Source of the DNA: Piscinibacter aquaticus
GTDB lineage: Bacteria > Pseudomonadota > Gammaproteobacteria > Burkholderiales > Burkholderiaceae_C
Length of the DNA: 64,000 bases
Reading direction: 5' to 3'
NCBI GenBank assembly: GCA_007994965.1
Contig: VOPW01000001.1
Coordinates: 1,054,001 to 1,118,000 of the forward strand
Shown here: piece after piece, positions 53,157 through 63,323 of the stretch
Layout: each line of letters opens with the position of its first letter
How positions within the stretch are numbered: the stretch's first letter is position 1
Program-made: the position numbers and the translations under genes
The notes under the pieces: model-generated
The model's database searches: none
Told to the model about the DNA's origin: nothing
Seen by the model: the letters and a program-made list of their open reading frames with translations, nothing else

Positions 53157-53843
53157 ATGCTGACGCTCTCGCCGATCGCCCAGAAGGTCGTCCAGTCCAT
53201 CCTGGAACGCAAGATCCGCCCGGGCGATCGCCTCGGCGAGCAGGATCTGGCCGACCTGTTCGGCGTCAGCCGCACCCTGGTGCGCGAGGCGCTGATGCAA
53301 CTGCAGGCACGCGGATTCGTCGAGGTGAAGCCGCGCGCCGGCTGGTTCGTCGTCGAGCCGAGCTTCGAGGACGCGCAGCAGACTTACCGGGCGCGGCGCG
53401 TCATCGAGTCGGGCATGCTGCGCGAAGCAGGCAAGCCTCTGCAGTCGGCGCTCAAGCGGCTGCGCCCACGTGGCCGAGGAGCGCCGCGCGATCGAGGGTG
53501 CCGATGCGGCGACACGCAGCGTGCTGCTGGCCGACTTCCACGTCTGCTGGCCGAGTGCCTGGGCAACCGCTTCCTCACCTCGATGGTGGTCGATCTGTCG
53601 GCGCGCACCGTGCTCGCCGCGGCGCTGTACCAGTCGGCCAGCGAGGCGCAGGATTCCAATGACGACCATGCGCAGATCGTCGCGGCGCTGGCCGCCGGCG
53701 ACGGCGAGCGGGCGCAGCAATTGATGCAGGCCCACATCGATGCGCTGGAAGCGCGGCTCGATGCGCGGCTGTCGGCGCGCGGCAGCGGGCGCGATCGACT
53801 GCGCGATGCGCTGGCGCCGGCCGGCGCCTCGAACGCGGCCTAG
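53157..53843 (+). CDS. GntR family transcriptional regulator, FCD type
   Basis: A 228-residue regulator with an N-terminal winged helix (RPGDRLGEQDLADLFGVSRT, LVREALMQLQARGFVEVKP) and a helical FCD ligand domain ending HAQIVAALAAGDGERAQQLM. Residues about 103-130 (53465-53545) look foreign in the open frame, while a neighbouring frame reads HVAEERRAIEGADAATRSVL and rejoins at LLAECLGNRFLTSM. A pair of compensating indels is therefore likely. It probably controls the NCS1 permease directly upstream, from which it is separated by 22 bases. Confidence 0.87.
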   Translation: MLTLSPIAQKVVQSILERKIRPGDRLGEQDLADLFGVSRTLVREALMQLQARGFVEVKPRAGWFVVEPSFEDAQQTYRARRVIESGMLREAGKPLQSALKRLRPRGRGAPRDRGCRCGDTQRAAGRLPRLLAECLGNRFLTSMVVDLSARTVLAAALYQSASEAQDSNDDHAQIVAALAAGDGERAQQLMQAHIDALEARLDARLSARGSGRDRLRDALAPAGASNAA

Positions 53844-53852
53844 TGTGCGGTT

Positions 53853-55182
53853 CTAGAGCTGGCGGTTGCGCGCCAGCGGCGGATGCCGCGCGAAGTAGCG
53901 CGCGATGCCGTCTTCCAGCGCATCGACCAGCCGTTCCTGGAACTCGCGGTCGCGCAGCTTGCGTTCTTCCTCCGGGTTGGAGATGAACGCCGTCTCGACC
54001 AGGATCGACGGAATGTCCGGCGCCTTCAGCACCGCGAATCCGGCCTGCTCCACCTGAGGCTTGTGCAGCTTGCCGACCTTGCCGATGCGGCCGAGCACCT
54101 CGCGGCCGAGCCTGAGGCTGTCCTTGATCTGCGCGGTGGTGCTCATGTCCAGCAGCGTGCGCATCACGTCGGCATGGCGGTTCTTCACGTTGATGCCGCC
54201 CACCAGATCGGCGGCGTTCTCCTTGTCGGCCAGCCAGCGCGCCGCGGTGCTGGTGGCGCCGCCGTCGCTGAGCACGTAGACAGAGGCGCCGCGCGCCTGC
54301 CGGTTGATGAAGGCATCGGCGTGGATGGAGACGAACAGGTCGGCCTGCACGCGCCGCGCCTTGCGCACGCGATCCTGCAGCGGCACGAAGAAGTCGCCGT
54401 CGCGCGTCAGCATCGCGCGCATGCCGGGGCGGGCGTTGATGCGGTCGCGCAACTCGAGGGCGATGGCCAGCACCACGTCCTTCTCGCGCAGGCCGGTCGG
54501 GCCGATCGCGCCCGGGTCCTCGCCGCCATGGCCGGGGTCGAGCGCGACGACGATCAGCCGGTCGATCTTCTCCTTGGCGATCGGTGGCAGCGGCTTCGGC
54601 GCCGGGGTCTGCTGCGGGGCCGAAGCGGCCGGCGGTGCCTTGCCCGTCGGCGGCTTGTCCATGCGGCCGATGAATTCACCCAGCGCATCCTGCACCGCCT
54701 GCGCGGCCTGTTGCTCCGAGCGCTGCTTCTCCTCGATCAACGCCAGCAGCGGGTCGCGCTCCTGCGTCGGGTAGAGGTCGAACACCATGCGGTGCTGGTA
54801 GGCCGCCACCGGCGCGAGCGTGAAGAGCTGCGGCGCCGTCGCCTGCTTCAGGTCGATCACCAGGGCGCACCACGCGCGGCTGGTTCTGGCCGACGCGCAC
54901 GCCGGCGATGAAGGGGTCGTCGGCCTGCACCTTGCCGACGATCTCGCGCAGCGCCGGGCTCAGCTCGAGGCCGTCGATGTCGATCACCAGGCGCGGCGGG
55001 TTCTGCGCGAGGAAGTGGCGCTCGCTCAGCGCGGTGTCGGATTCGATCGTGACGCGGGTGTATTCGTCGGCCGGCCAGACGCGCACCGCGACGATGCTCG
55101 CGCCGCGGGCGATCTCGGCGGCACCGAGCAGCAGCACCAGCGAGCCCATGGTGCGCAGCGCATCGCGGCGGGTGGCGCTCAT
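53853..55182 (-). CDS. amiC: N-acetylmuramoyl-L-alanine amidase, AmiC-like (frameshifted)
   Basis: A septal peptidoglycan hydrolase of about 443 residues. The N-terminus ATRRDALRTMGSLVLLLGA looks like a Tat signal. An AMIN domain follows (VWPADEYTRVTIESDTALSE). The zinc amidase_3 domain has VALDPGHGGEDPGA, LTRDGDFFVPLQDRV, FVSIHADAFINRQARGASVY and the catalytic Glu in ILVETAFISN. One missing base near 54865 splits the AMIN domain. The start overlaps the tsaE stop (ATGA), a conserved arrangement also seen in other proteobacteria. Confidence 0.92.
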
Positions 55183-55642
55183 GGCAGCAGCTCCTGGCCG
55201 CGCGGCGTGCCGGCCGCGAGCGTCACGCGGCGGGCGTCGTGCTCCAGTGGCTCGATCGTGATGCGCAGGTCGGGCGTGGGCAGCAGGCCTTCAGCCTTCT
55301 CCGGCCACTCGGCGAGCTTGAGGCCGCGGCTGGCGAAGACGTCGCGAAAGCCGGCGTCCTCCCACTCCTGCGGATCGTTGAAGCGGTAGAAATCGAAGTG
55401 CCACACGCTGCCGCCGGGCAGCTCGTAGGGTTCCATCACGGCGTAGGTGGGGCTCTTGACGCGGCCGGCCACGCCGAGGGCGCGCAGCAGGTGGCGGGCA
55501 AAGGTGGTCTTGCCGGCACCCAGCGGGCCGTGCAGTTCGACATACGCGTCGCGCAGCTGGGCAGGGCGGCCAGCGCGCGGGCGCTGGCCTCGCAATCGGC
55601 CTCGTCGGCCCAGTGCAGCGTGCGGCTTCCTAGAATCGTCAA
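55179..55642 (-). CDS. tsaE: tRNA N6-threonylcarbamoyladenosine biosynthesis ATPase TsaE (frameshifted)
   Basis: The small ATPase (about 155 residues) that drives the TsaB-TsaD t6A complex. Walker A is HGPLGAGKTTFARHLLRALG. It is followed by VKSPTYAVMEPYELPGG and WHFDFYRFNDPQEWEDAGF. The N-terminus SRTLHWADEADCEASARALA is in another frame; one base is missing near 55557. The best start is TTG 55640-55642, directly abutting the ATG of queG on the other strand, so no separate promoter space exists between them. Confidence 0.9.
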
Positions 55643-56723
55643 ATGAGCGTCGATCGCGAGTTGAACGGGCCGGCCCTGCTCGCGCAACTGCGCGGCTGGG
55701 CCGAGGCGGAAGGATTTTCCCAGATCGGAGTCGCCGACGTGGACCTGGGTTCCGCAGAAGCGGGCCTGCTCGCTGGCTCTCCAACGGTTTTCATGGCTCG
55801 ATGGACTACATGGCCGTGCACGGCCTGAAGCGTGCGCGGCCGGCCGAGCTGGTGCCGGGCACGGTGCGCGTGATCACGGCGCGCATGGACTACCTGCCGC
55901 GCGGCACGCCCGAAGGCTGGCAGGCGATCAGTGGCAGCGGCTCGATCGCCCGGGTGGGGCCGCGATCTCGATCTATGCACGCGGCCGCGACTATCACAAG
56001 GTGTTGCGCCAGCGGCTGCAGCGCGTGGCCGACCGGCTGGCCGATGCGATCGGCCCGTTCGGCCACCGCGTCTTCACCGATTCGGCGCCGGTGATGGAAG
56101 TGGAGCTGGCCGCCCGCAGCGGAATCGGCTGGCGCGGCAAGCACACGCTGGCGTTGCACCGCGAGGGCGGCTCGATGTTCTTCCTCGGCGAGATCTATGT
56201 CGACCTGCCGCTGCCCGTCACCGCGCCGGCCGAGGCGCACTGCGGCAGCTGCAGCGCCTGCATCGACATCTGCCCGACGCAGGCGATCGTCGCGCCGTAC
56301 CGCCTCGACGCTCGGCGCTGCATCTCCTACCTGACGATCGAGCACGACGGGCCGATCCCGCTGGAGCTCCGCGCGGCGATGGGCAACCGCATCTACGGGT
56401 GCGACGACTGCCAGCTCGCCTGCCCGTGGAACAAATATGCGCAGCGCAGCACGCTGCCCGACTTTGACACGCGCGAGCCGCTGGGCAGCGCCACGCTGCT
56501 CGAGCTGTGGCGCTGGGACGAGGCCGATTTTCTGCGCCGCACCGAAGGCAGCGCGATCCGCCGCATCGGCCATCTGCGCTGGCAGCGCAACCTGGCGGTG
56601 GCGATGGGCAATGCGCTGCGTGCCGGTCTCGACGACGGAATGGCCGACGCATTGCGTGCGGCACGCGAGGGCTGCAGCGAGCTGCTGCGCGAGCACATCG
56701 ACTGGGCGCTGGCGCAGCGCTGA
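55643..56723 (+). CDS. queG: tRNA epoxyqueuosine(34) reductase QueG (two frame breaks)
   Basis: The cobalamin- and Fe-S-dependent last enzyme of queuosine synthesis, about 360 residues. Two [4Fe-4S] sites are clear: AHCGSCSACIDICPTQAIV and YGCDDCQLACPWNKYAQ. The N-terminal FSQIGVADVDLG and the GRDYHKVLRQRLQRVADRLA helix are typical. Bases are missing near 55780 (between GLLA and HGSMDYMAVHGLKRARP) and 55962 (before AISIYARGRDYHK). Start ATG 55643 adjoins tsaE head to head. Confidence 0.92.
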
Positions 56724-56734
56724 GCGCTCGGAGC

Positions 56735-57637
56735 TCAGGCCATTGCGCGCAGCGCGAGCAGGGCCAGCGGCAGCCCGGCCATGCCGATCAGCGTCGACAG
56801 CGTGACCAGCCCCGCGACGAAGCTGCCGTCGCCGCCCATGCGCGCCGCCAGCACATAGGCGCTCGAGGCCGTCGGCAGTGCCGCGAAGGCGACCACGATG
56901 GCCTGCTGCGCCGGCGGCATCACCAGCGCGAGGCTCATGCCGATGGCCGCCGCCGGCAGGATCGCGTGGCGGATCGAGAGGAAGGCGCCCGCCAGCCACG
57001 GTGCGCGCTTGAGTCCGCCGAAGGTGAGCCCCGCGCCCACCGCCATCAGGCCCAGCGGCAGCGCCGCGCCGCCGATGCGCACCAGCGTGGTCGTGGCCAG
57101 CTCAGGCAGCCGAATGCCGAGCAGGTTGCACACGAGGCCGGCCGCGGTGCTGAGGATCAGCGGGTTCCTCGCCAGCTCGCGCCAGAAGCCGTGGCCGCCA
57201 TGCCGCGCGAGCGGCCACACCGCGGCGATGTTGCACAGCGGCACGCACAGCGCCACCAGCAGCGCCACCCAGGCCACGCCCTGGATGCCGGCCAGCCGCT
57301 CGGCCAGCGCCAGCGCCACGTAGGAGTTGAAGCGGAAGGCGACCTGCGCGCCGGAGGCATGCAGCTTCGCATCGACGCCGGGCCACAGCTTCACCGCATA
57401 GGCCAGCGTCACGCCCAGCGCCACCACGCCCAGCCCGCAGGCCGCCAGCGAGGCGGCGGCGGAGGGCTGAAGGGGATGGCGCAAGATGGCGCTGAACAGC
57501 AGCGCCGGGAACAGCAGGTAATAGACGAGCCGCTCGACGCCATCCCAGACCGGGCGGTTCAGCGGCGTGTGGCGGCACAGCAGCCAGCCGATCACGATCA
57601 GCGTGAAATCGGGCAGCAACAGCAGGGCATCGGACAT
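56735..57637 (-). CDS. AEC family transporter
   Basis: A 300-residue membrane protein with ten predicted helices of the auxin efflux carrier family. The N-terminal helix LPDFTLIVIGWLLCR, ERLVYYLLFPALLFSAILR and, near the end, ALPTASSAYVLAARMGGDG are the family's usual marks. The frame is intact. Bacterial members export dicarboxylates such as malate or malonate; the substrate here is unknown. Convergent with queG, the stops being about 12 bases apart. Confidence 0.88.
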   Translation of the reverse strand: MSDALLLLPDFTLIVIGWLLCRHTPLNRPVWDGVERLVYYLLFPALLFSAILRHPLQPSAAASLAACGLGVVALGVTLAYAVKLWPGVDAKLHASGAQVAFRFNSYVALALAERLAGIQGVAWVALLVALCVPLCNIAAVWPLARHGGHGFWRELARNPLILSTAAGLVCNLLGIRLPELATTTLVRIGGAALPLGLMAVGAGLTFGGLKRAPWLAGAFLSIRHAILPAAAIGMSLALVMPPAQQAIVVAFAALPTASSAYVLAARMGGDGSFVAGLVTLSTLIGMAGLPLALLALRAMA

Positions 57638-57780
57638 CGCCCGAGTGTGCCAGCGGGCCGGGCGGGCTCCGGGCAGACCCTGTTGGTGATTCCCACAGCG
57701 GAGCCTGTCGGCTGCTGGTGCAGCATCGCCGTTGAAGTCGGGCCCCGGAACCTCCGCGCCCCGCCGTGAACCAAGCCCTG

Positions 57781-58356
57781 ATGAACCGATTCCGAATGCT
57801 CGTGCTGTCTTCGCTGCTCGCCGTCTCCCTCGGCGCGCGCTCGGCCGTCATCGAAGGGCAGCAGTTCGACGACCGCATCCGCCACGGCCGACACCGAACT
57901 CGTGCTCAACGGCCTGGGTCTGCGCGCCGTGGCTGGTTCAAGGGCTATGCGGCCGGCCTCTATCTCGGCCAGAAGGCCACTACCGCCGAAGCGGCGCTCG
58001 CCGCACCGGGGCCGAAGCGCGTGCGCATGAAGATGATGGTCGAGGTGGAATCCAAGGAGTTCGCCAAGGCCTTCGAGAAGGGCATGAAGCGCAACCTCGC
58101 GCCGGCCGAGCGCGAGGCGCTGGCCGACCGCATCGACCGCTTCGACCGCACCGTGCTCGCCCTCGGCGTGCTGAAGAAGGGCGACACGGTGGATCTCGAC
58201 TGGCTGCCCGCGCGCGGCCTGGTGCTCAGCGTCAACGGCCGGGCCAAGGGCGAGCCCTTTGCCGGCGAATCCTTCTATGCCGCGATCCTGAAGATCTTCA
58301 TCGGGCCCGATCCGGTCGACAAGAAGCTCAAGGCCGGCCTGCTCGGCCAGACCTGA
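57781..58356 (+). CDS. Chalcone isomerase-like periplasmic protein
   Basis: About 191 residues with a signal peptide ([19 protein letters not shown]) and a chalcone-isomerase-like domain: [20 protein letters not shown] and [20 protein letters not shown]. In bacteria such proteins rarely make flavonoids and are thought to bind fatty acids or act as periplasmic factors. A stretch at 57885-57930 ([18 protein letters not shown]) is not family-like, while a neighbouring frame reads [13 protein letters not shown]. Paired indels are likely. I start at ATG 57781; GTG 57766 is possible. Confidence 0.82.
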   Translation: MNRFRMLVLSSLLAVSLGARSAVIEGQQFDDRIRHGRHRTRAQRPGSARRGWFKGYAAGLYLGQKATTAEAALAAPGPKRVRMKMMVEVESKEFAKAFEKGMKRNLAPAEREALADRIDRFDRTVLALGVLKKGDTVDLDWLPARGLVLSVNGRAKGEPFAGESFYAAILKIFIGPDPVDKKLKAGLLGQT

Positions 58357-58414
58357 GGCCGAACCTACACTGCGCTTTTCCCAACCCTCGCCTCACCCCT
58401 TGGAGAACGTGTCC

Positions 58415-59385
58415 ATGCACCGTCGAATCCTGCTCGCCGCTGTTCCGCTCTCGCTGTTCGCCGTGTCGCCGCTGGTGCACGCGCAGGCTTATCCGGCCAA
58501 GCCGGTGCGCCTGGTCGTGCCCTTCGCACCGGGCGGCACCACCGACATCGTTGCGCGCGTGGTCGCCGAGAAGATCAGCGGCCCGCTCGGCCAGACCATG
58601 GTGGTGGAGAACAAGGCCGGCGGCGGCGGCTCGGTGGGCGCCAACGAGATCGCCAAGTCGGCGCCCGACGGCTACACGGTGGGCATGGCCACGGTGTCCA
58701 CCACGGCGGCCAACCCGGCCATCAACCCGAAGATCCCGTACAACCCGCTGACCGATTTCACGCCGATCATCAACGTGGCGGCCACGCCCAACGTGATCGC
58801 CGTGCATCCGAGCTTTCCGGCCAAGGACTACAAGGGCTTCCTCGCCGAGCTGAAGAAGAACCCGGGCAAGTACAGCTACGCCAGCTCGGGCACCGGCGGC
58901 ATCGGCCACCTGCAGACCGAGCTGTTCAAGAGCCTGTCGGGCACCTTCATCACCCACATCCCGTACCGCGGCGCGGGCCCGGCGCTGAACGACACGGTCG
59001 CCGGCCGGTGCCGATCATCTTCGACAACCTGCCCTCGGCGCTGCCCTTCATCAAGGACGGCCGCCTGGTGCCGATCGTCGTCGCCGCGCCGCAGCGCCTG
59101 TCACAGCTGCCCAACGTGCCGACCTTCAAGGAAGTCGGCCTGGAGCCGGTGAACCGCATGGCCTACTACGGCATCCACGGCCCCAAGGGCATGCCGAAGG
59201 AGGCGGTGGAGAAGATCGCCGCCGCGGTGAAGAAGACGCTCGAGGATCCGTCGGTCAAGCAGCGCATCGAAGGCACCGGCTCGATCATCGTGGCCAACAC
59301 GCCGGAGCAGTTCGCCGCGCAGATCGCGGCCGAGTTCGAGGTCTACAAGAAGGTCGTGGCGCAGCAGAAGCTGGCGCTGGAGTGA
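58415..59385 (+). CDS. Tripartite tricarboxylate transporter substrate-binding protein, Bug family (frameshifted)
   Basis: A periplasmic receptor of about 323 residues. The signal peptide ([20 protein letters not shown]) is followed by the Bug signature [20 protein letters not shown] and [21 protein letters not shown] missing base near 59008 splits it before [20 protein letters not shown]. Bug receptors are greatly expanded in Burkholderiales and mostly orphaned from their membrane partners, as here. The ligand is probably a small carboxylate or related compound. The stop overlaps the start of xerD (GTGA). Confidence 0.9.
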
Positions 59386-60291
59386 GCGGCGCAGACAGCG
59401 CCGCATCCAGCGCGGCGCTGATCGACCGCTTTGCCGATGCGCTGTGGATCGAGGACGGCACGGCCGCCAACACGCTGGCGGCCTACCGTCGCGACCTGAC
59501 GCTGTACGCCGGATGGCTCGCGCGCGAGCACGGCCGCTCGCTCGAGCGCACCACCGAGGCCGATCTGCTCGCCTACGCGGTGGCGCGCCACGCCGGCAGC
59601 AAGGCCACCTCCGCCAACCGGCGGCTGACGGTCTTCAAGCGCTTCTTCCGCTGGGCGCTGCGCGAGCACCTCGTCAGCGCCGACCCGACGCTGAAGATGA
59701 GCACCGCCAAGGCGCCGCTGCGCGTGCCCAAGACGCTCAGCGAAGCGCAGGTGGAAGCGCTGCTGGCCGCGCCCGACGTGGCCACGCCGCTCGGCCTGCG
59801 CGACCGCACGATGCTCGAGCTGATGTATGCCAGCGGCCTGCGCGTCAGCGAACTGGTCACGCTCAAGACGGTGCACCTGTCGCTCACCGACGGCGCGCTG
59901 CGCGTCACCGGCAAGGGCTCGAAGGAGCGGCTGCTGCCCTTCGGCGAAGAGGCCCGCGCGGCTGGAGCGCTATCTCGCCGAGGCGCGCGGCGAGATTCTG
60001 CACGGCCGGGCGAGCGATGCGCTCTTCGTGACGGCGCGCGGCGGCCCGATGACGCGGCAGATGTTCTGGAAGCTGATCAAGGCCCATGCGCTGCGCGGCG
60101 GCGTGAACGTGCCGCTGTCGCCGCACACGCTGCGCCACGCCTTCGCGACGCACCTGCTCAACCACGGCGCCGACCTGCGCGCCGTGCAGATGCTGCTCGG
60201 CCATGCCGACATCTCGACGACGACGATCTACACCCACGTGGCGCGCGAGCGACTCAAATCGTTGCACGCCCAGCACCACCCGCGCGGCTGA
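59382..60291 (+). CDS. xerD: Site-specific tyrosine recombinase XerD (frameshifted)
   Basis: Resolves chromosome dimers at dif with XerC. About 303 residues. The N-terminal SAM-like domain is followed by the catalytic set: Arg in [13 protein letters not shown], Lys in [16 protein letters not shown], His-x-x-Arg in [20 protein letters not shown], and His and Tyr in [17 protein letters not shown]. One extra base near 59960 breaks the frame before [13 protein letters not shown]. It follows the Bug gene with a GTGA overlap. No integrase-associated att or phage genes are nearby, so this is the housekeeping recombinase. Confidence 0.92.
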
Positions 60292-60313
60292 TCTTCCGCT
60301 ACGCTCGCGCTCC

Positions 60314-60675
60314 ATGCGCTACATGCTTCTGATCGTCGAGCCGCCCGGCCAGCGGGCCACCCGGACCCGCGCCGAAGGCGAGGCCGCCTATGCCGCGATG
60401 CGCGCCTTCGGCGAGCGCCTGCGCGAGCAGGGCAAGCTCGTCGCCGTGGAATCCCTCGCCTCGCAGAACGGAGCCGCCCGCGTGCAGCGCCAGGGTGAGA
60501 AGGTAAGCGTGGTCGACGCCCCTTCGCCGAGGCGAAGGAGATGATCGGCGGCTTCTTCATGATCGACGTGGCCAGCCGCGACGAGGCGCTGGCGCTGGCC
60601 GCCGAATGCCCGGCCGCGCAGTGGTGCCCGGTGGAAGTGCGCGCGCTGGCGCCGTGCTTCGACGATTCGGTCTGA
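60314..60675 (+). CDS. YciI/DGPF family protein (frameshifted)
   Basis: About 120 residues. MRYMLLIVEPPG opens the YciI fold, and after restoring a missing base near 60522 the signature reads DGPFAEAKEMIGGFFMIDV. YciI-like proteins are small ferredoxin-fold dimers of unclear enzymology. It is the first gene of a four-gene set with a second DGPF protein, a VOC protein and an ECF sigma factor. The start lies 22 bases after xerD. Confidence 0.85.
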
Positions 60676-60759
60676 GCCGGCCTGTCGAAAGCCAGGGGTC
60701 TCGTTCGTCGTGGGCATGAGCGGGGCAGCGTGCTCCGCCGCAAGGAGCAAGGAGCACCC

Positions 60760-61185
60760 ATGCGCTACATGATCATCGTGCGGGCCACGCCCATGTCGGA
60801 GGCCGGCGTCATGCCGGAAGACCCGAAGCTGCTGCAGGACATGGCCACCTACCACGAGGAGCTCGCCCGCGCCGGCGTGCTGCTCGACGGCTCGGGCCTG
60901 CGGCCGAGCCGCGAAGGCTGGCGCATCGGCTGGGCCGGCGCCGGCAAGCCGGTGCTGACCGACGGCCCGTTCGCCGAGACCAAGGAGCTGATTGCCGGCT
61001 ACACGCTGATCCAGGTGCGTTCGCCGGAGGAGGCGATGGAGTGGTCGCGCCGCTTCCCGCGGCCGTTCCCCGACGGCGTGGATTGCGAGATCGAGGTGCG
61101 CCGGCTGTACGAGCTGGAAGACTTCGGCACCGACCCGGCGATCGACCGCATGCGCGAGATCGGCGTGGGCACCAGCGAGCGTTGA
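60760..61185 (+). CDS. YciI/DGPF family protein
   Basis: A clean 141-residue DGPF protein. MRYMIIVRATPMSEAGVMPE starts the fold, LTDGPFAETKELIAGYTLIQ holds the signature with the conserved Asp and Lys, and the C-terminus ends VRRLYELEDFG. It has a good ribosome site (AAGGAG). Proteins of this kind are the typical companions of ECF42-group sigma factors, one of which is encoded three genes downstream. Confidence 0.9.
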   Translation: MRYMIIVRATPMSEAGVMPEDPKLLQDMATYHEELARAGVLLDGSGLRPSREGWRIGWAGAGKPVLTDGPFAETKELIAGYTLIQVRSPEEAMEWSRRFPRPFPDGVDCEIEVRRLYELEDFGTDPAIDRMREIGVGTSER

Positions 61186-61196
61186 AGGAGACACCG

Positions 61197-61606
61197 ATGG
61201 CACGACAGATCTTCGTCAACCTGCCGGTCAAGGACGTGGCGCGCACGCGCGCCTTCTTCACCGCGCTCGGTTTCTCGTTCAACCCGCAATTCAGCGACGA
61301 CAAGGCACTGTGCATGGTGATCGCCGAGGGCAGCTACGCGATGCTGCTGTCCGAGCCCTTCTTTCAGGGCTTCACCAAGAAGCCGATCAGCGATGCCACG
61401 AAGAGCACCGAGGTGCTGCTCGCGTTGTCCTGCGAGAGCGTGGCCGAGGTCGACGACTGGTGGCCAAGGCGCTGGCGGCCGGCGGGCGGGCACCGGTGGA
61501 GCGCAAGGACCACGGCTTCATGGTGCAGCACGGCTTCGAGGATCCGGACGGCCACCAGTGGGAGGTGTTCTGGATGGATCCGAACGCCGCGCCGCCGCAG
61601 GCCTGA
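61197..61606 (+). CDS. VOC family protein (frameshifted)
   Basis: About 137 residues of the glyoxalase/bleomycin-resistance fold. ARQIFVNLPVKDVARTRAFF is the first strand-helix unit and EDPDGHQWEVFWMDPNA the last with its metal-site Glu. A missing base near 61464 splits the frame before AKALAAGGRAPVERKDHGFM. AAGGAG precedes the ATG. Its stop overlaps the sigma factor start (TGATG). Function is unknown, but close homologues are annotated as putative lactoylglutathione lyases. Confidence 0.87.
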
Positions 61607-62894
61607 TGGCCGAGGCCACGCAGCGCGCCATCGAGGCCGTCTGGCGCATCGAGCGTTCGCGCATCGTCGCCGGCGTGGCGCGGCTGGTGCGCGACGTCGG
61701 CCTCGCCGAGGACCTGGCGCAGGATGCCTTGATCGCCGCGCTGGAGCATTGGCCGCAGGACGGTGTGCCCGACAACCCCGGGGCTGGCTGATGACCACCG
61801 CGAAGCACCGCGCCCTCGATCGCCTGCGGCGCGACCAGAACCTTGCGCGCAAGCTGGAGGAGATCGGTCTCGATCTCGAGGCACAGGAGGCGCTCGTGGT
61901 GCCCGATTTCGTCGACGGGCTGGACGCGAAGCGCGCCGACGAGATCGGCGACGACCTGCTGCGCCTGATCTTCACCGCCTGCCACCCGGTGCTCTCGCTC
62001 GATGCGCGGCTGGCGTTGACGCTGAAGCTGCTCGGCGGGCTGTCCACCGCCGAGATCGCGCGTGCCTTCCTCGCCAGCGAGCCGACCATCGCGCAGCGCA
62101 TCGTTCGCGCCAAGCGCACGCTGACCGAATCGCGCGTGCCCTACGAGGTGCCGCGCGGCGACGAGTTGCGCGCGCGCGCCTCGGCGCCGTGCTGGAAGTG
62201 ATCTACCGGTCTTCAACGAGGGCTACACCGCGACGGCGGGTGACGACTGGATGCGGCCGGCGCTCGTGCAGGAAGCGCTGCGGCTCGGGCGCGTGCTGGC
62301 GGGGCTGGCGGGCGATGAGCCGGAGGTACACGGCCTCGTGGCGCTGATGGAGATCCAGGCTTCCCGCTCAGCGGCCCGCACCGATGCGCAAGGTCGGCCG
62401 GTGCTGCTGATGGACCAGGACCGCGCCCGTTGGGACCGGCTGCTGATCCGCCGCGGCCCGCCGCGCTGGAGCGGGCCGAAGCCCTGTGCGAGCAGCGCGG
62501 AGAGCCGCTCGGTGCCTACGCGCTGCAGGCCGGCATCGCGGCGTGCCATGCTCGGGCCAACACGCCGCAGGCCACCGACTGGCCACGCATCGTGGCGCTG
62601 TACGACGCGCTGGCCGAGGTGTCGCCTTCGCCGGTGGTGGAACTCAACCGCGCGGTGGCGGTGAGCATGGCCTTCGGGCCTTCGGCCGCGTTGCCGCTGG
62701 TCGATGCGCTGTGCGCGGAGCCGGCGCTGAAGAACTACCAATGGCTGCCGAGCGTGCGGGGCGACCTGCTGGCCAAGCTGGGGCGGCAGGAAGAGGCGAG
62801 GGCGGAGTTCGAGAGGGCGGCGTCTTTGGCCTTGAACTCGCGTGAGCGGTTGTTGTTGCTGGAGCGGGCTGCGGGGCTCTCGAAATCGGGTTGA
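61606..62894 (+). CDS. RNA polymerase sigma factor, ECF42-like with C-terminal TPR-type domain (four frame breaks)
   Basis: About 431 residues. Sigma-2 is VARLVRDVGLAEDLAQDALI. Sigma-4 is LSTAEIARAFLASEPTIAQR, IVRAKRTL. A long helical C-terminal extension follows (EVIYRVFNEGY, LVALMEIQASRSAARTDAQG, WPRIVALYDALAEVSPSPVV, LNRAVAVSMAFGP). This is the form seen in ECF42-type factors, whose neighbours are DGPF proteins as here; no anti-sigma gene is visible. Four missing bases (near 61780, 62175, 62210 and 62455) break the frame. The extension probably takes over control of activity. Confidence 0.88.
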
Positions 62895-62897
62895 GCG

Positions 62898-63132
62898 GCA
62901 AAGCGCCGTCCGGGCCGCCTGCGGTGCTTCGCTGAGGCGGTCGGCTCCGCCGACTTCCCTGCGGTGCTCGGGCTCGTGGCCTCGCCGCGGAACTCGCTTC
63001 GTGAGCTCCGCTCACTGCGCTCGGACAGCCGCGGCAAGTCAGATCACGATGCGCGCTCACGCGCGCGGCCACGAACCCTGCGCTCCTCGGCGCCTCAGAG
63101 GCGCGCCGCAGTCGGCCCGGACGGCGCTTTGC
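62898..63132. repeat. Inverted repeat A (20-bp perfect outer arms)
   Basis: GCAAAGCGCCGTCCGGGCCG at 62898-62917 pairs perfectly with 63113-63132. The pairing continues inward, imperfectly: CTGAGGCG (62932-62939) with CGCCTCAG (63091-63098). The total arm is about 41 nt. A small hairpin GTCGGC-tcc-GCCGAC (62940-62954) lies inside. Confidence 0.85.
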
Positions 63133-63323
63133 TGCACCAAGGGTGACGGTCCACCGGTGGCGTGCCATCAGTGGTGCCGGCGCGGCAGGCGTGGCCCCGT
63201 GGGGGCGATTTGGGGGTCGCCGTAGGAGCGGAGTGGCGGGGTCGGGCGCGCGTACCCGCGCGCATCGTGATCTGACTTGTCGCCTTTGTCCGAGCGCAGC
63301 GAACGAAGTGAGCGAAGCGAGTT
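62991..63323. repeat. Inverted repeat B (about 85-nt imperfect arms)
   Basis: The arm 62991-63079 and the reverse complement of 63239-63323 share AACTCGCTTCG, TGCGCTCGGACA and AAGTCAGATCACGATGCGCG in the same order. It overlaps repeat A, so the two structures cannot form at once. Confidence 0.8.

Noticed and set aside
59382..60291. xerD as an integrase of a mobile element
   Set aside because: Sequence is XerD-like, the neighbours are housekeeping genes, and no att repeats or phage genes are visible.
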